DNA of 11,799 bases from assembly GCA_030039575.1 (NCBI GenBank), contig JASHVH010000374.1:1-11799 (forward strand), read 5' to 3'. Made by a program: the position numbers and the translations under genes. Numbering within the stretch: the stretch's first letter is position 1; each line of letters opens with the position of its first letter. Shown here one piece after another: positions 1 through 6,690 of this stretch. The notes below the pieces were generated by a model. The model was not told the DNA's origin. It did no database searches and saw only the letters and a list, made by a program, of their open reading frames with translations. This DNA is from Acidimicrobiales bacterium. GTDB lineage: Bacteria; Actinomycetota; Acidimicrobiia; Acidimicrobiales; Palsa-688.

Positions 1-1
1 C

Positions 2-841
2 GTCGTAATTGACAACGCCGGCACCTGGGGCTCTCCCACCCGGGTATTTTCGGCCACCAACGGGCTCGATGGCCTCTCCTGCCCGACGTCGACGTTCTGC
101 ATGGCGGTGAGCTACCTGGGCGGTTATTCGATGTTCTCGGGCGGCAAGTGGTCCAAGCCCGTCTCGAGCCCGGCCGGTTGGGGGGTCACGTGCCCCACGA
201 CGTCGTTCTGCCTCGTGGAAGAGGGCGGCTTTGGTGATATCGAGGCGTGGGACAAAGGCAAGTGGTCGTTATCGTTCGACACAGAAGACGACCCCAACGG
301 GGGCATGGGGCAGTCGTCGACCCCGCTGTCCTGCGTCGCCGGGACCAGCGCGGATTGCGCATACGTAGACAATGGCGAGTACTACACGGCTTACAGCGGG
401 TCGTGGGGGGCCATGAAGCTCATCCCCGCGAGCGCCGGTAACGGCACGGCTGTTTCTTGCTCGGAAGAACCCCTTGTCGCGGTGTACCAGGACCGGGCGA
501 TCTTCCCGGAAGGCCAGACCACGACGTGCACGTTCGTCGATTCGGGCGGTTACGCCTTCACCTTGCACGGCTCGAAGTGGACAGCCGAGGGGGAGGTGGA
601 CAGTAGCGCGAGCAGCCCGGGCCTCGTCGCCGTCTCGTGCGTGTATGGTCGCTGCGCGGCGGTGGACCAGAGCCGCAATGTGCTCTACCAGGACCTATTT
701 TCCGGTCCCACCGGAAAGTGGTCGCAACCGTTCGCCCTCAAAGCAGCGGGCGTACCCACAGCCATATCGTGCGCTTCGCTGGCGTCGTGCGTGGTGGTGA
801 CTGCCGCCGGTAACGCAGTCATTCTCGACCCGGACGACTGA
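2..841 (+). CDS. Secreted Cys-pair repeat (beta-propeller-like) protein, 3' part
   Basis: The reading frame is open to the left edge, so the start and any signal peptide are outside the window; the stop is TGA at 839-841. The visible 279 residues hold about six imperfect repeats of 40-50 residues, most built as a hydrophobic strand, a Ser-Cys core, a second Cys after 4-7 residues, then a Gly-rich turn and a Gly-x-Trp-x-x-Pro closing strand (for example SCPTSTFC, TCPTTSFC, SCASLASC). This pattern is common in exported actinobacterial proteins and is usually modelled as beta-propeller blades with one disulfide each. One repeat (around 460-530) has its two Cys separated by a long insert. No catalytic motif is visible, so a binding or surface role is only inferred. 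It is convergent with the small gene at 941-1153. Confidence 0.75.
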   Translation, partial: VVIDNAGTWGSPTRVFSATNGLDGLSCPTSTFCMAVSYLGGYSMFSGGKWSKPVSSPAGWGVTCPTTSFCLVEEGGFGDIEAWDKGKWSLSFDTEDDPNGGMGQSSTPLSCVAGTSADCAYVDNGEYYTAYSGSWGAMKLIPASAGNGTAVSCSEEPLVAVYQDRAIFPEGQTTTCTFVDSGGYAFTLHGSKWTAEGEVDSSASSPGLVAVSCVYGRCAAVDQSRNVLYQDLFSGPTGKWSQPFALKAAGVPTAISCASLASCVVVTAAGNAVILDPDD

Positions 842-853
842 CGGCCACAGGTC

Positions 854-886
854 ATCGCCCGAGCATCGCCCGAGCATCGCTCGAGG
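854..886. repeat. Three tandem copies of an 11-bp unit
   Basis: The unit ATCGCCCGAGC occurs at 854-864 and 865-875, with a third, two-mismatch copy at 876-886. It lies in the 99-bp gap between convergent genes. The last copy forms the left arm of the hairpin at 879-903. It is probably replication slippage in a non-coding spacer. Confidence 0.7.
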
Positions 887-903
887 CCGAGGCCTAGACG
901 AGC
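879..903. terminator. Possible bidirectional hairpin between convergent genes
   Basis: GCTCG (879-883) pairs with CGAGC (899-903), and inside it AGGC pairs with GCCT around a four-base loop, with a three-base bulge. The position, 38 bases after one stop and 38 before the other, suits a shared terminator. Neither strand has a T tract, so intrinsic termination is uncertain. Confidence 0.35.
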
Positions 904-940
904 CGACCGGACCGGCGGCGCCGGGCCAAGGCGGGCTGAA

Positions 941-1153
941 CTAAGACCGCTCGTCGGCCTCGGTCACGTACTCCCAGTCAACGTGGCCATAGCGCTCGAT
1001 CGTGACCGGGACCTGCTGATCCCGGGACAGTTCCCGGGCCACCATTTCGGCGTCGTCGTCGCTGTCGAGCTCACGGGTTTCGATCTCGGCCCCACCGGGG
1101 CGGGAGAAGCGGTACCGCGCGCTTTTTACGGACTGGGGCCCCGTGTCGGTCAT
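941..1153 (-). CDS. Small acidic protein of unknown function
   Basis: This is a 70-residue protein (MTDTGPQSVK... ending EADERS). I do not recognise a family. It opens with a short basic stretch (KSARYRFSRPGG), continues with a Glu/Asp-rich segment (residues 22-37), and ends with a probable helix followed by a strand (VPVTIERYGHVDWEYV). The alternation suggests a small alpha/beta fold; there is no signal peptide or membrane segment. The start at 1153 was chosen because a TATGAT box lies exactly six bases upstream and no Shine-Dalgarno sequence is present; the frame does run further upstream, to an ATG at 1261, but that would overlap the divergent gene. It is divergent from the DUF2087 gene and convergent with the repeat protein. 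The frame keeps a normal high-GC third position, which supports it being real. Confidence 0.6.
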   Translation of the reverse strand: MTDTGPQSVKSARYRFSRPGGAEIETRELDSDDDAEMVARELSRDQQVPVTIERYGHVDWEYVTEADERS

Positions 1154-1159
1154 CGGGCG

Positions 1160-1165
1160 ATCATA
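1160..1165 (-). promoter_or_regulatory. -10 box of a leaderless promoter for the 70-residue protein gene
   Basis: TATGAT on the minus strand is followed by CGCCCG and then the ATG at 1153, placing the likely transcription start on the A of the start codon. A -35 element is weak (TAATTC at 1183-1188). Leaderless genes with this spacing are common in Actinobacteria. Confidence 0.55.
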
Positions 1166-1227
1166 CCGGTGGCGGGCGGGGCGAATTAGGCAGCAGCGGC
1201 AGTCTGTTGTCTGCGAGGATCTCCTTG

Positions 1228-1509
1228 ATGGGGCCCAGGCCGGAGTTAAGCACGGCGGCAAAGCCGTTCTTTCGTAACGGACAGCTCCTCGCCATCCCTC
1301 GACGGCGCACTGCTCGGCTGGCGGTCCTCGACCTGCTGGCGAACCAGTTCGAGCCGGGCCGGCGTTACACCGAGAGCAACGTCAACTCGGTTTTGTCCCA
1401 GTACCACCCGGACGTCTGCTCTCTGCGCCGCTACCTCGTCGACGAGGAGTTCCTGGGCCGGTCCGACGGCGAGTACTGGCGGGTGGGGGGCACCTTCGAG
1501 GTCAATTGA
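1228..1509 (+). CDS. Stand-alone DUF2087 domain protein
   Basis: This protein of about 93 residues matches the DUF2087 family (PF09860) from memory of its signature. It has FFRNGQLLAIPRRRTARLAVL, a helix with LLANQFEPGRRYTE, then VNSVLSQYHPDVCSLRRYLVDEEFLGRSDGEYWR. The domain resembles a small winged-helix element and elsewhere is often found fused to ArsR-type or sigma-like DNA-binding domains. Here it stands alone and fills almost the whole protein. Start choice: ATG 1228 with GAGG at 1214-1217 upstream; TTG at 1207 would add seven residues. It is divergent from the 70-residue gene and is followed 90 bp later by the M20 gene on the same strand. Function is unknown; a DNA-binding or regulatory role is inferred from the family only. 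Confidence 0.8.
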   Translation: MGPRPELSTAAKPFFRNGQLLAIPRRRTARLAVLDLLANQFEPGRRYTESNVNSVLSQYHPDVCSLRRYLVDEEFLGRSDGEYWRVGGTFEVN

Positions 1510-1522
1510 GGCGGCTCGGTAA

Positions 1523-1539
1523 CCGGCCGCATGGGCCGG
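1523..1539 (+). terminator. GC-rich hairpin after the DUF2087 gene
   Basis: CCGGCC (1523-1528) and GGCCGG (1534-1539) form a six-pair stem with loop GCATG, starting 14 bases after the stop codon. There is no U tract after it, so it may be a weak or Rho-assisted terminator, or only an RNA-stabilising hairpin. Confidence 0.35.
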
Positions 1540-1560
1540 GGCGCGGCTTTCTGGCTAGCT

Positions 1561-1580
1561 TGGCGAGGTTAGCTTCGCCA
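1561..1580. repeat. Small inverted repeat just upstream of the M20 ribosome site
   Basis: TGGCGA (1561-1566) and TCGCCA (1575-1580) are perfect complements around an eight-base loop, ending six bases before the Shine-Dalgarno sequence of the M20 gene. It could be a leader hairpin or an operator; no regulator points to it. Confidence 0.4.
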
Positions 1581-1599
1581 TGCCTGAAGGAGGCGGACA

Positions 1600-2805
1600 G
1601 TGGGACCGGACCTTTTGCGTGCAGGAGAGCAGCTCCTCGGCCCGGCCGTAGAACTGCGGCGACGCCTCCACGCCTACCCCGAGGTGGGCCTCCACCTCCC
1701 CGAGACTCAGCGCGCCATCCTTGAGGCCATTTCCGGGTTGGACCTAAAGGTCTCGACGGGAACAGCGACGACTTCGGTTGTGGCGGTGCTCGAGGGCGGG
1801 CGGCCGGGCCCGACCACGTTGCTGCGGGGCGACATGGACGCGCTGCCGATGCCGGAAGACACGGGTCTCCAGTTCTCTTCGGCGGTCGCCGGGAGAATGC
1901 ACGCGTGCGGCCACGACGCCCACGTGGCCATGCTGGCCGGCGCCGCCCACCTGCTGGCGGGGCGGAAGAACGAAGTGCCAGGCCGGGTGGTGTTTATGTT
2001 CCAGCCGGGCGAGGAGGGGTATGGCGGTGCGCAAATCATGTTGGACGAAGGTCTCTTGGAGCTGACCGGGCCTGTCGACCGTGCCTTTGCCATCCACGTG
2101 TACCCCGTGCGGCCATCCGGCTGGATCTACACCCGGAGGGGGCCGTTTATGGCGTCCTCGGACGATTTCCGGGTGACGGTCCGGGGCTCGGGGGGCCATG
2201 CGTCGACGCCTCATGACGCCATCGACCCGGTCCCGGTCGCCTGCGAGGTGGTCACAGCTCTCCAGAGCATGGTCACTCGCCGGGTACCCATCTTCGACCC
2301 GACGGTACTCACGGTGTCGAGGATCTCGGCCGGCACGACTTTCAACGTGATCCCTGAGACAGCGGTCCTCGAGGGTACCGTGCGGACCATCTCGGCAACT
2401 ACGCGCGCCCTGGTTTTCGAGAACCTGCGCCGGGTGGCCGAGCATGTGGCGGAGGCCCACCTGTGCCGCGCCGAGATCGAAACGACCTTTGACGGCAAAG
2501 GCAGGGACGAGGGTTTGCCGGTCGGGTACCCCGTGACCGTCAACGATGCCTCGGCCGCGCAACGAACGCTGGAAGTTGCCCGGTCGCTCATAGGTGAGGA
2601 CCACGTCATCGAAATGACGGACCCGGTAATGGGCGCCGAGGACTGGTCGTACATCCTGGAGCGCGTCCCCGGCTCGATGGCCTTCCTCGGTGTCGCCCCG
2701 CCAGGCGTGGAGCGGCCGGCGCCTACGCATTCCAACCGTATGCTCCTCGACGAACCGGCGATGGCTGTCGGTATTGCGCTGCATGCGGCGATGGCCCTCG
2801 ACTAA
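1600..2805 (+). CDS. M20-family metal-dependent amidohydrolase (hippurate / N-acyl amino acid hydrolase type)
   Basis: A 401-residue cytosolic zinc-type peptidase/amidohydrolase, full length for the M20D group that includes hippurate hydrolases, N-acyl-amino-acid amidohydrolases and IAA-amino acid hydrolases. It would cleave an amide bond to release an amino acid and a carboxylate; the substrate cannot be read from sequence. Visible motifs are RRLHAYPEVGLHLPET near residue 21, RGDMDALPMPED at 76-87, HACGHDAH at 101-108 (metal ligands Cys103 and His105), QPGEEG at 135-140 (catalytic Glu and metal Glu), HVYP at 166-169, the inserted dimerisation domain with GGHASTPHDAIDPV, then MGAEDWSYIL and the late HSNRMLLDE histidine. 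All expected ligands are present, so it should be active. The GTG start at 1600 is preceded by GAAGGAGG at 1586-1593, an ideal ribosome site. It is convergent with the TetR gene. Confidence 0.92.
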   Translation: MGPDLLRAGEQLLGPAVELRRRLHAYPEVGLHLPETQRAILEAISGLDLKVSTGTATTSVVAVLEGGRPGPTTLLRGDMDALPMPEDTGLQFSSAVAGRMHACGHDAHVAMLAGAAHLLAGRKNEVPGRVVFMFQPGEEGYGGAQIMLDEGLLELTGPVDRAFAIHVYPVRPSGWIYTRRGPFMASSDDFRVTVRGSGGHASTPHDAIDPVPVACEVVTALQSMVTRRVPIFDPTVLTVSRISAGTTFNVIPETAVLEGTVRTISATTRALVFENLRRVAEHVAEAHLCRAEIETTFDGKGRDEGLPVGYPVTVNDASAAQRTLEVARSLIGEDHVIEMTDPVMGAEDWSYILERVPGSMAFLGVAPPGVERPAPTHSNRMLLDEPAMAVGIALHAAMALD

Positions 2806-2847
2806 CAGCTGAAGGGCTCACGGGGACCTGCTCTTCTCGAACGTATG

Positions 2848-2873
2848 TTTGGTACCCGGTACCCAGTACCAAA
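2848..2873. terminator. Hairpin between convergent M20 and TetR genes
   Basis: TTTGGTAC (2848-2855) and GTACCAAA (2866-2873) form an eight-pair perfect stem with a ten-base loop that itself contains another GGTACC. The site lies 43 bp after the M20 stop and 18 bp beyond the TetR stop, so it is placed for two-way termination. The A/T-rich base of the stem partly substitutes for the missing T tract. Confidence 0.5.
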
Positions 2874-2890
2874 ACGACCTGCCCGGAGGT

Positions 2891-3490
2891 TCAGGCCGGC
2901 GGGCCTTGCACAACGCCGGCGAGGACCGTGGCGACCACCTTGTGGACGGCCCGGGTGTCAGGCGCCGGGCCTTCCCGGTCGGCGAACAAAAGCTGCGCAG
3001 TCCCAATGAGCACATGAGACAGGGTGTCGACGTCTGCATTGGCCGCGACCCGGCCTAACTCCCGTTCGGAGTTGAGGTAGGAGCCGATCATGGCCGTCCC
3101 TTCCGTGAGGAGCGGGACACGGGAGGCGCCCGCCTGCCGCAACCGGGCACGCAGGCCGTCCCGGGAGATGACTAGGGCCACAATCGCGACCGCCACCGGC
3201 CGGAAGAGAGTTATCAGCGCTTCGGTGACGTTGTCGACGACCGAACCCGCACCGGCAAGCTCATCCTGGGCAACCGCTTGGCCGTTGAGGCGGGCCAGGC
3301 GGTCTTCAACCAGTTCGAAGAGGAAGGCGTCGAAGTCGGCGAAATGGCGGTGCAGGACGCCTTTGGCGACGCCCGCCTCGGCTGTGACCGACCGGCTAGT
3401 GAGCGCATTCGGCCCGTCCCGGAGCAGGACCCGCTCCGCCGCGTCGAACAACTGCTGGCGCGCGTCTTGCAGGGCTGTCCCCGTTGGCAT
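2891..3490 (-). CDS. TetR/AcrR-family transcriptional repressor
   Basis: A 199-residue one-component regulator of usual TetR length. The N-terminal DNA-binding domain spans about residues 8-58: helix 1 ARQQLFDAAERVLLRDGPNALT, then the helix-turn-helix SVTAEAGVAKGVLHRHFADFDAFLFELV. In the recognition helix the family's usual Tyr-x-His/Tyr-Phe is LHRHF. The rest (60-199) is an all-helical ligand and dimer domain that does not identify the ligand. Start ATG at 3490 is preceded on its strand by GAGGAG with normal spacing. It is divergent from the methyltransferase with 71 bp between start codons, and an 18-bp inverted repeat lies inside the methyltransferase promoter. The likely role is repression of that gene and possibly of itself, relieved by a small hydrophobic ligand; that role is inferred from layout. 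Confidence 0.9.
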   Translation of the reverse strand: MPTGTALQDARQQLFDAAERVLLRDGPNALTSRSVTAEAGVAKGVLHRHFADFDAFLFELVEDRLARLNGQAVAQDELAGAGSVVDNVTEALITLFRPVAVAIVALVISRDGLRARLRQAGASRVPLLTEGTAMIGSYLNSERELGRVAANADVDTLSHVLIGTAQLLFADREGPAPDTRAVHKVVATVLAGVVQGPPA

Positions 3491-3525
3491 CGTTCATCTC
3501 CTCTTTCACCCCAGGCAGTAATGTT

Positions 3526-3555
3526 TTGCCGAATGGGCGCATGCCCATTTATAGT
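3526..3555 (+). promoter_or_regulatory. Leaderless promoter of the methyltransferase gene
   Basis: The -35 box is TTGCCG (3526-3531) and the -10 box TATAGT (3550-3555), with an 18-bp spacer. Six bases (GGGCGC) follow, then ATG at 3562, so transcription should start on the start codon. No Shine-Dalgarno sequence precedes this ATG, which agrees with leaderless translation. Confidence 0.7.
3532..3549. promoter_or_regulatory. Probable TetR operator filling the promoter spacer
   Basis: AATGGGCGCATGCCCATT is an inverted repeat with perfect seven-base arms (AATGGGC / GCCCATT) and a four-base centre. It occupies exactly the 18 bases between the -35 and -10 boxes of the methyltransferase promoter, where a bound TetR dimer would exclude RNA polymerase. 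It also lies 41 bp upstream of the TetR start, so autoregulation is possible. Confidence 0.65.
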
Positions 3556-3561
3556 GGGCGC

Positions 3562-4386
3562 ATGGTCACTTTACCGCCCGAGCCGAAGTCCTTCTCTGCC
3601 AGCGAGTCTCATCACGCCAGACAGATGGCGGAATCGTTCGGGCTCGACGCCGAACGCTACGACAGGACCAGGCCCCGGTACCCCCAAGCCATGGTGGACC
3701 GGATTGTTGCCGCCAGCCCCGGGCCGGACGTGCTCGACGTCGGCGTCGGTACCGGGATAGCGGCACGCCAGTTCCAGGCGGCCGGCTGCCAGGTCCTTGG
3801 CGTGGACGTCGACGCCCGGATGGCGGAGGTAGCGCGGCGCTACGGGGTCGAGGTTGAGGTATCCAAGTTCGAGGACTGGGGCCCTGCGGGCCGGCGGTTC
3901 GACGCGGTCATTTCCGGGCAAAGCTGGCATTGGGTGGACCCGGTTGCGGGCGCGGCCAAGGCGGCGGAGGTACTGCGACCCTCTGGCAGGCTGGCTGTGT
4001 TCTGGAACGTGTTCCAGTTCCCACAAGACCTATCCGAAGCCTTTGCCGCCGTCTACCGCCGGGTGCTCCCCGGTTCACCGTTCTTCCGGGGCATGTCAGG
4101 TGGCCTCACCGCGTACTCGGGCCAGCTTGGCAAGGCCGCCGACGGGGTGCGAGAGACAGGCGCGTTTGGCGAGACGGAGCAATGGCAGTTCGACTGGCAG
4201 CGGTCCTACACTCGGGACGAGTGGCTCGACGTGGTGCCGACGTCAGGTGGCCACAACCAGTTCCCCCCGGACAAGTTGGGACAACTGCTGGCCGGCATCG
4301 GCGCGGCGATCGACGCGGTGGGAGGCCAGTTCACAATGGGGTACGCCGCAGTCGTGGTCACCGCCGCCCGAACCAGTACCACCTGA
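3562..4386 (+). CDS. Class I SAM-dependent methyltransferase
   Basis: A 274-residue cytosolic methyltransferase of the Methyltransf_11/25 type. The N-terminal helical lid contains SFGLDAERYDRTRPRYP (residues 26-41), a segment usual in this subgroup. Motif I is DVLDVGVGTG (56-65), the acidic ribose-binding end of strand 2 is GVDVD (80-84), followed by SKFEDW and FDAVISGQSWHWVDP (113-127), and LRPSGRLAVFWN ends the core fold. The acceptor is unknown; relatives act on small carboxylates and other metabolites. The start at 3562 is set by the leaderless promoter; the frame extends to an ATG at 3484, but that would run through the promoter and into the TetR start. Control by the divergent TetR is inferred. 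Relatives beside TetR genes often modify or detoxify the repressor's ligand, but nothing here proves it. Confidence 0.88.
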   Translation: MVTLPPEPKSFSASESHHARQMAESFGLDAERYDRTRPRYPQAMVDRIVAASPGPDVLDVGVGTGIAARQFQAAGCQVLGVDVDARMAEVARRYGVEVEVSKFEDWGPAGRRFDAVISGQSWHWVDPVAGAAKAAEVLRPSGRLAVFWNVFQFPQDLSEAFAAVYRRVLPGSPFFRGMSGGLTAYSGQLGKAADGVRETGAFGETEQWQFDWQRSYTRDEWLDVVPTSGGHNQFPPDKLGQLLAGIGAAIDAVGGQFTMGYAAVVVTAARTSTT

Positions 4387-4552
4387 GTGAGATGTCGGTC
4401 CAAGTGCGGCGGTTGCCGATGGTCTTGAACCGGGCCGAAAACTGGCGCCGTAAGGCTCGTTCATTTCTCGAAACGGGGGGCAGAAGGCCCCAAGGCGTCG
4501 CACAAGGTGTTCCCAAAACCCCGGGAATGGCGAGTCGTCTCGACCCACCGTG

Positions 4553-5866
4553 CTACGGGTTGGTACCCCGGGAGCTTCCGCTTTCGCATGCGCCTAGGCC
4601 CTTTGCCACCAGGGTGGCGAGCGGGCACGTCCACGTGCGCGGGTAAAAGGAGCCCATTACCGCGGCAGCGGCCGCAGGGTCAAGCGCGGGCCCGACCTCC
4701 TGGGGCGAATGGGTGAACTGAGGACTGACCAGAACCTCTCGCCACAGCAGGATGTACAAAGGACTGGTCTGATCGGTGGCAAAGGGGAGGAAAGTCGCCC
4801 CCGCCACTCGCCCGATCTCAGCCCGCTGAGCCTCGCTGCCGATAACGTAAACGAAATCCCCGGCGGCGTTGATCGCAGTGACCTGGTCGGCCCGGCACCC
4901 GTAGTCCGTTTGCCCATTGGGGAGCTTGTTCGCGACCGTGGGCACCGTTCGCGTCAGCTCAGCTATGCATATCGACCAATAACGCACGTCCTCGTCGGCC
5001 TTCGGCCACGGTGACGGCTCTGCGCCCGGTGGGAACGTGGGCGCTTTAGCGCTGATGACGACGACGTCGGCCGGCTGCGGTCGCACGAGGTACGCCTCGA
5101 GGTAGGACGCGTCGCTATTGGCCAACCCGCCCGCGTAAAACGCGCTGCCGGGCTTGTAGAACTCACCGGGCGCGGGCGGCTGGGCCCCGGGACTGCCCGA
5201 GGCTGACGTGGTGGTCGTACTGGGAGCCGGCTCTGGCCTCGGCACCGGGCTGTCGTGCACGGGGCAGGCCGGAAGGGCCCGCGCCACCGCGCCTTGGTCC
5301 AGGGTCAGGGCCGGGAGCTGCACACCCGAGGAACTCCCACCAGCGGGGAGGTAAACGCGGTAAAGGAGGTAACCCGGGTGCAGCGCGGTCGTCCCGGGGG
5401 GAAATGGCAGGACATTTGGCTCGCCCGGCGATACGTCCGGCATGACCGTCACTTTGAAACTTCCGCCCGCCGGCGCCTTTTCCTGCCACGGGTTCGTGCT
5501 ACCGGGCTCAGGCTCGATCCGGTAATCCGGCAGGGAGGAGCCGACACCGTTGACCGTAACCGGGCTGCCGTAAGGTGTATAAACGCTCAAGGACGCGTAC
5601 CGGGCGTCAGGGTAGCGGCCCGAAATTACGAGCTTGGTGGCAGTACCGCCAACTAACGGCTCGAGCCAATAAAATGCCGCCGAATCGGGCAGGGCGGCGT
5701 CGGATGTTTGGGCACTTAGCATCGACGGCCAGGCACATGAGGTGTTCGGTACCGACGTCGAACTTATGGCCTGCGCCGAAGCGGGGGCGCCTGCCCAGGT
5801 CAACGAGCAGAGCAGCGCGGCGGGTGCCACGAGGCGCGACAGCATAAGGGGTTTCGCACTAAGCAT
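4553..5866 (-). CDS. Large secreted protein with two modules and a Pro/Thr/Ser linker, unknown function
   Basis: A 437-residue exported protein. Residues 1-33 form a signal peptide with a hydrophobic core (LVAPAALLCSLTWAGA) and a probable cleavage after AQA. The N-terminal module (about 35-205) contains AAFYWLEPL, GRYPDARYASLSVYTPYGSPV and LPDYRIEPEPGSTNPWQ, a pattern I associate with uncharacterised secreted proteins of bacteria, possibly distant to DUF1254/DUF1214 folds. A low-complexity linker (206-234) rich in Pro, Ser and Thr follows. The C-terminal module contains DVRYWSIC (293-300) and DYGC with further cysteines; six cysteines in the mature part suggest disulfides. The ATG at 5866 has AGGAGG seven bases upstream. 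It lies downstream of the exporter operon on the same strand after a 98-bp gap and may be read with it. No lipobox is visible. Function is unknown. Confidence 0.8.
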   Translation of the reverse strand: MLSAKPLMLSRLVAPAALLCSLTWAGAPASAQAISSTSVPNTSCAWPSMLSAQTSDAALPDSAAFYWLEPLVGGTATKLVISGRYPDARYASLSVYTPYGSPVTVNGVGSSLPDYRIEPEPGSTNPWQEKAPAGGSFKVTVMPDVSPGEPNVLPFPPGTTALHPGYLLYRVYLPAGGSSSGVQLPALTLDQGAVARALPACPVHDSPVPRPEPAPSTTTTSASGSPGAQPPAPGEFYKPGSAFYAGGLANSDASYLEAYLVRPQPADVVVISAKAPTFPPGAEPSPWPKADEDVRYWSICIAELTRTVPTVANKLPNGQTDYGCRADQVTAINAAGDFVYVIGSEAQRAEIGRVAGATFLPFATDQTSPLYILLWREVLVSPQFTHSPQEVGPALDPAAAAAVMGSFYPRTWTCPLATLVAKGLGACESGSSRGTNP

Positions 5867-5964
5867 TGGGCTTCCTCCTACAGGGGTGGTTTATCTAGAG
5901 CTAGGTTTACGAACGCCACTTTCGGTCACTCTCGTTTGAGCGATATCCCGATGGTCGCGGGCAG

Positions 5965-6690
5965 TCAACGTCGTGCCCCGGTCATGAGGCGTTCCCGGTC
6001 GAACATGGCTGCCACTGCTCGCCACCCGATCCCGTCGAAGACAAGCAGTACGGCGGCCAGGCCGAGCGCCAAAGCGAGCGTTGGGTCAATGACCTTCAGC
6101 GACATCAGGACCACAACCGCGAGCGGCGGCACGCTGGCAAACACCCCGAGCTGCTGGGCCGCCCGTACATCCGAGGAGCGGGCGGAGATGGCGATGCCGA
6201 CCCAGATCGACCATCCAGCCAGCAGCGGAGTGAAGAGGAGCAGGACCAACAGGTGCGAGCGGTCGAAAACCGCCGAGGCCACAACGCTGTTCGCGAAGAG
6301 GGCGACGACGGCGAAAAAGATGCCAAAGAGGAGATAAGCGATGCCGAGTGTCGGCACGAGAGCGGCCAGCGCCTTGCCCACCAGGAACTCCTCTCGGCTG
6401 ATAGGGGTGGCGAGGACCGGCTCGAGGGTCCCTTGCTCACGCTCCCCCACCACCGAGTAGGCCGCGAGGGTCGAAGGCACAATGGCGGGGATGATGAGCA
6501 GGTAGAGCAACGGGAGCCCTGCCCGGGTGCTGAGCTGGGCCGAGGCCGGGATGGCGAAGATCTCGATGATCGGGATTGTTATAAATATGAGCGGGAGCAC
6601 CCCCATCGTGTACACGATGAAGCGGTTACGCCGGTAGTCGCGGAGTTCCTTGTGGAAGATGGCGCGAACGCGCGTCCAGCTGAACTTCAC
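5965..6690 (-). CDS. ABC-2 type transporter permease
   Basis: A 241-residue integral membrane subunit of an ABC-2 exporter. About six membrane segments can be seen near residues 25-48, 57-79, 106-132, 147-169, 182-198 and 203-219. The N-terminal amphipathic helix (RAIFHKELRDYRRNRF) and the loop after segment 2, EREQGTLEPVLATPIS (83-98), are hallmarks of the NatB/ABC-2 group and form the contact with the ATPase. The GTG start at 6690 overlaps the stop of the ATPase gene by four bases (GTGA), so the two are translationally coupled and should form one complex, probably a homodimer of this subunit with two ATPases. The transported substrate cannot be deduced; relatives export antibiotics, sodium or lipids. 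Confidence 0.9.
   Translation of the reverse strand: MKFSWTRVRAIFHKELRDYRRNRFIVYTMGVLPLIFITIPIIEIFAIPASAQLSTRAGLPLLYLLIIPAIVPSTLAAYSVVGEREQGTLEPVLATPISREEFLVGKALAALVPTLGIAYLLFGIFFAVVALFANSVVASAVFDRSHLLVLLLFTPLLAGWSIWVGIAISARSSDVRAAQQLGVFASVPPLAVVVLMSLKVIDPTLALALGLAAVLLVFDGIGWRAVAAMFDRERLMTGARR

Noticed and set aside
854..886. CRISPR-like or iteron array
   Set aside because: Only three 11-bp units without spacers and no cas or replication gene nearby; best explained as slippage.
1744..2784. 346-codon open frame on the minus strand opposite the M20 amidohydrolase
   Set aside because: High-GC coding DNA often leaves long open antisense frames; the translation is Arg/His/Gly-rich with no motif, while the plus strand has all M20 catalytic motifs.
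3930..4646. 238-codon plus-strand frame overlapping the methyltransferase
   Set aside because: It lacks motifs and overlaps the conserved core of the methyltransferase in another frame; its unshared end also shows no coding signal.
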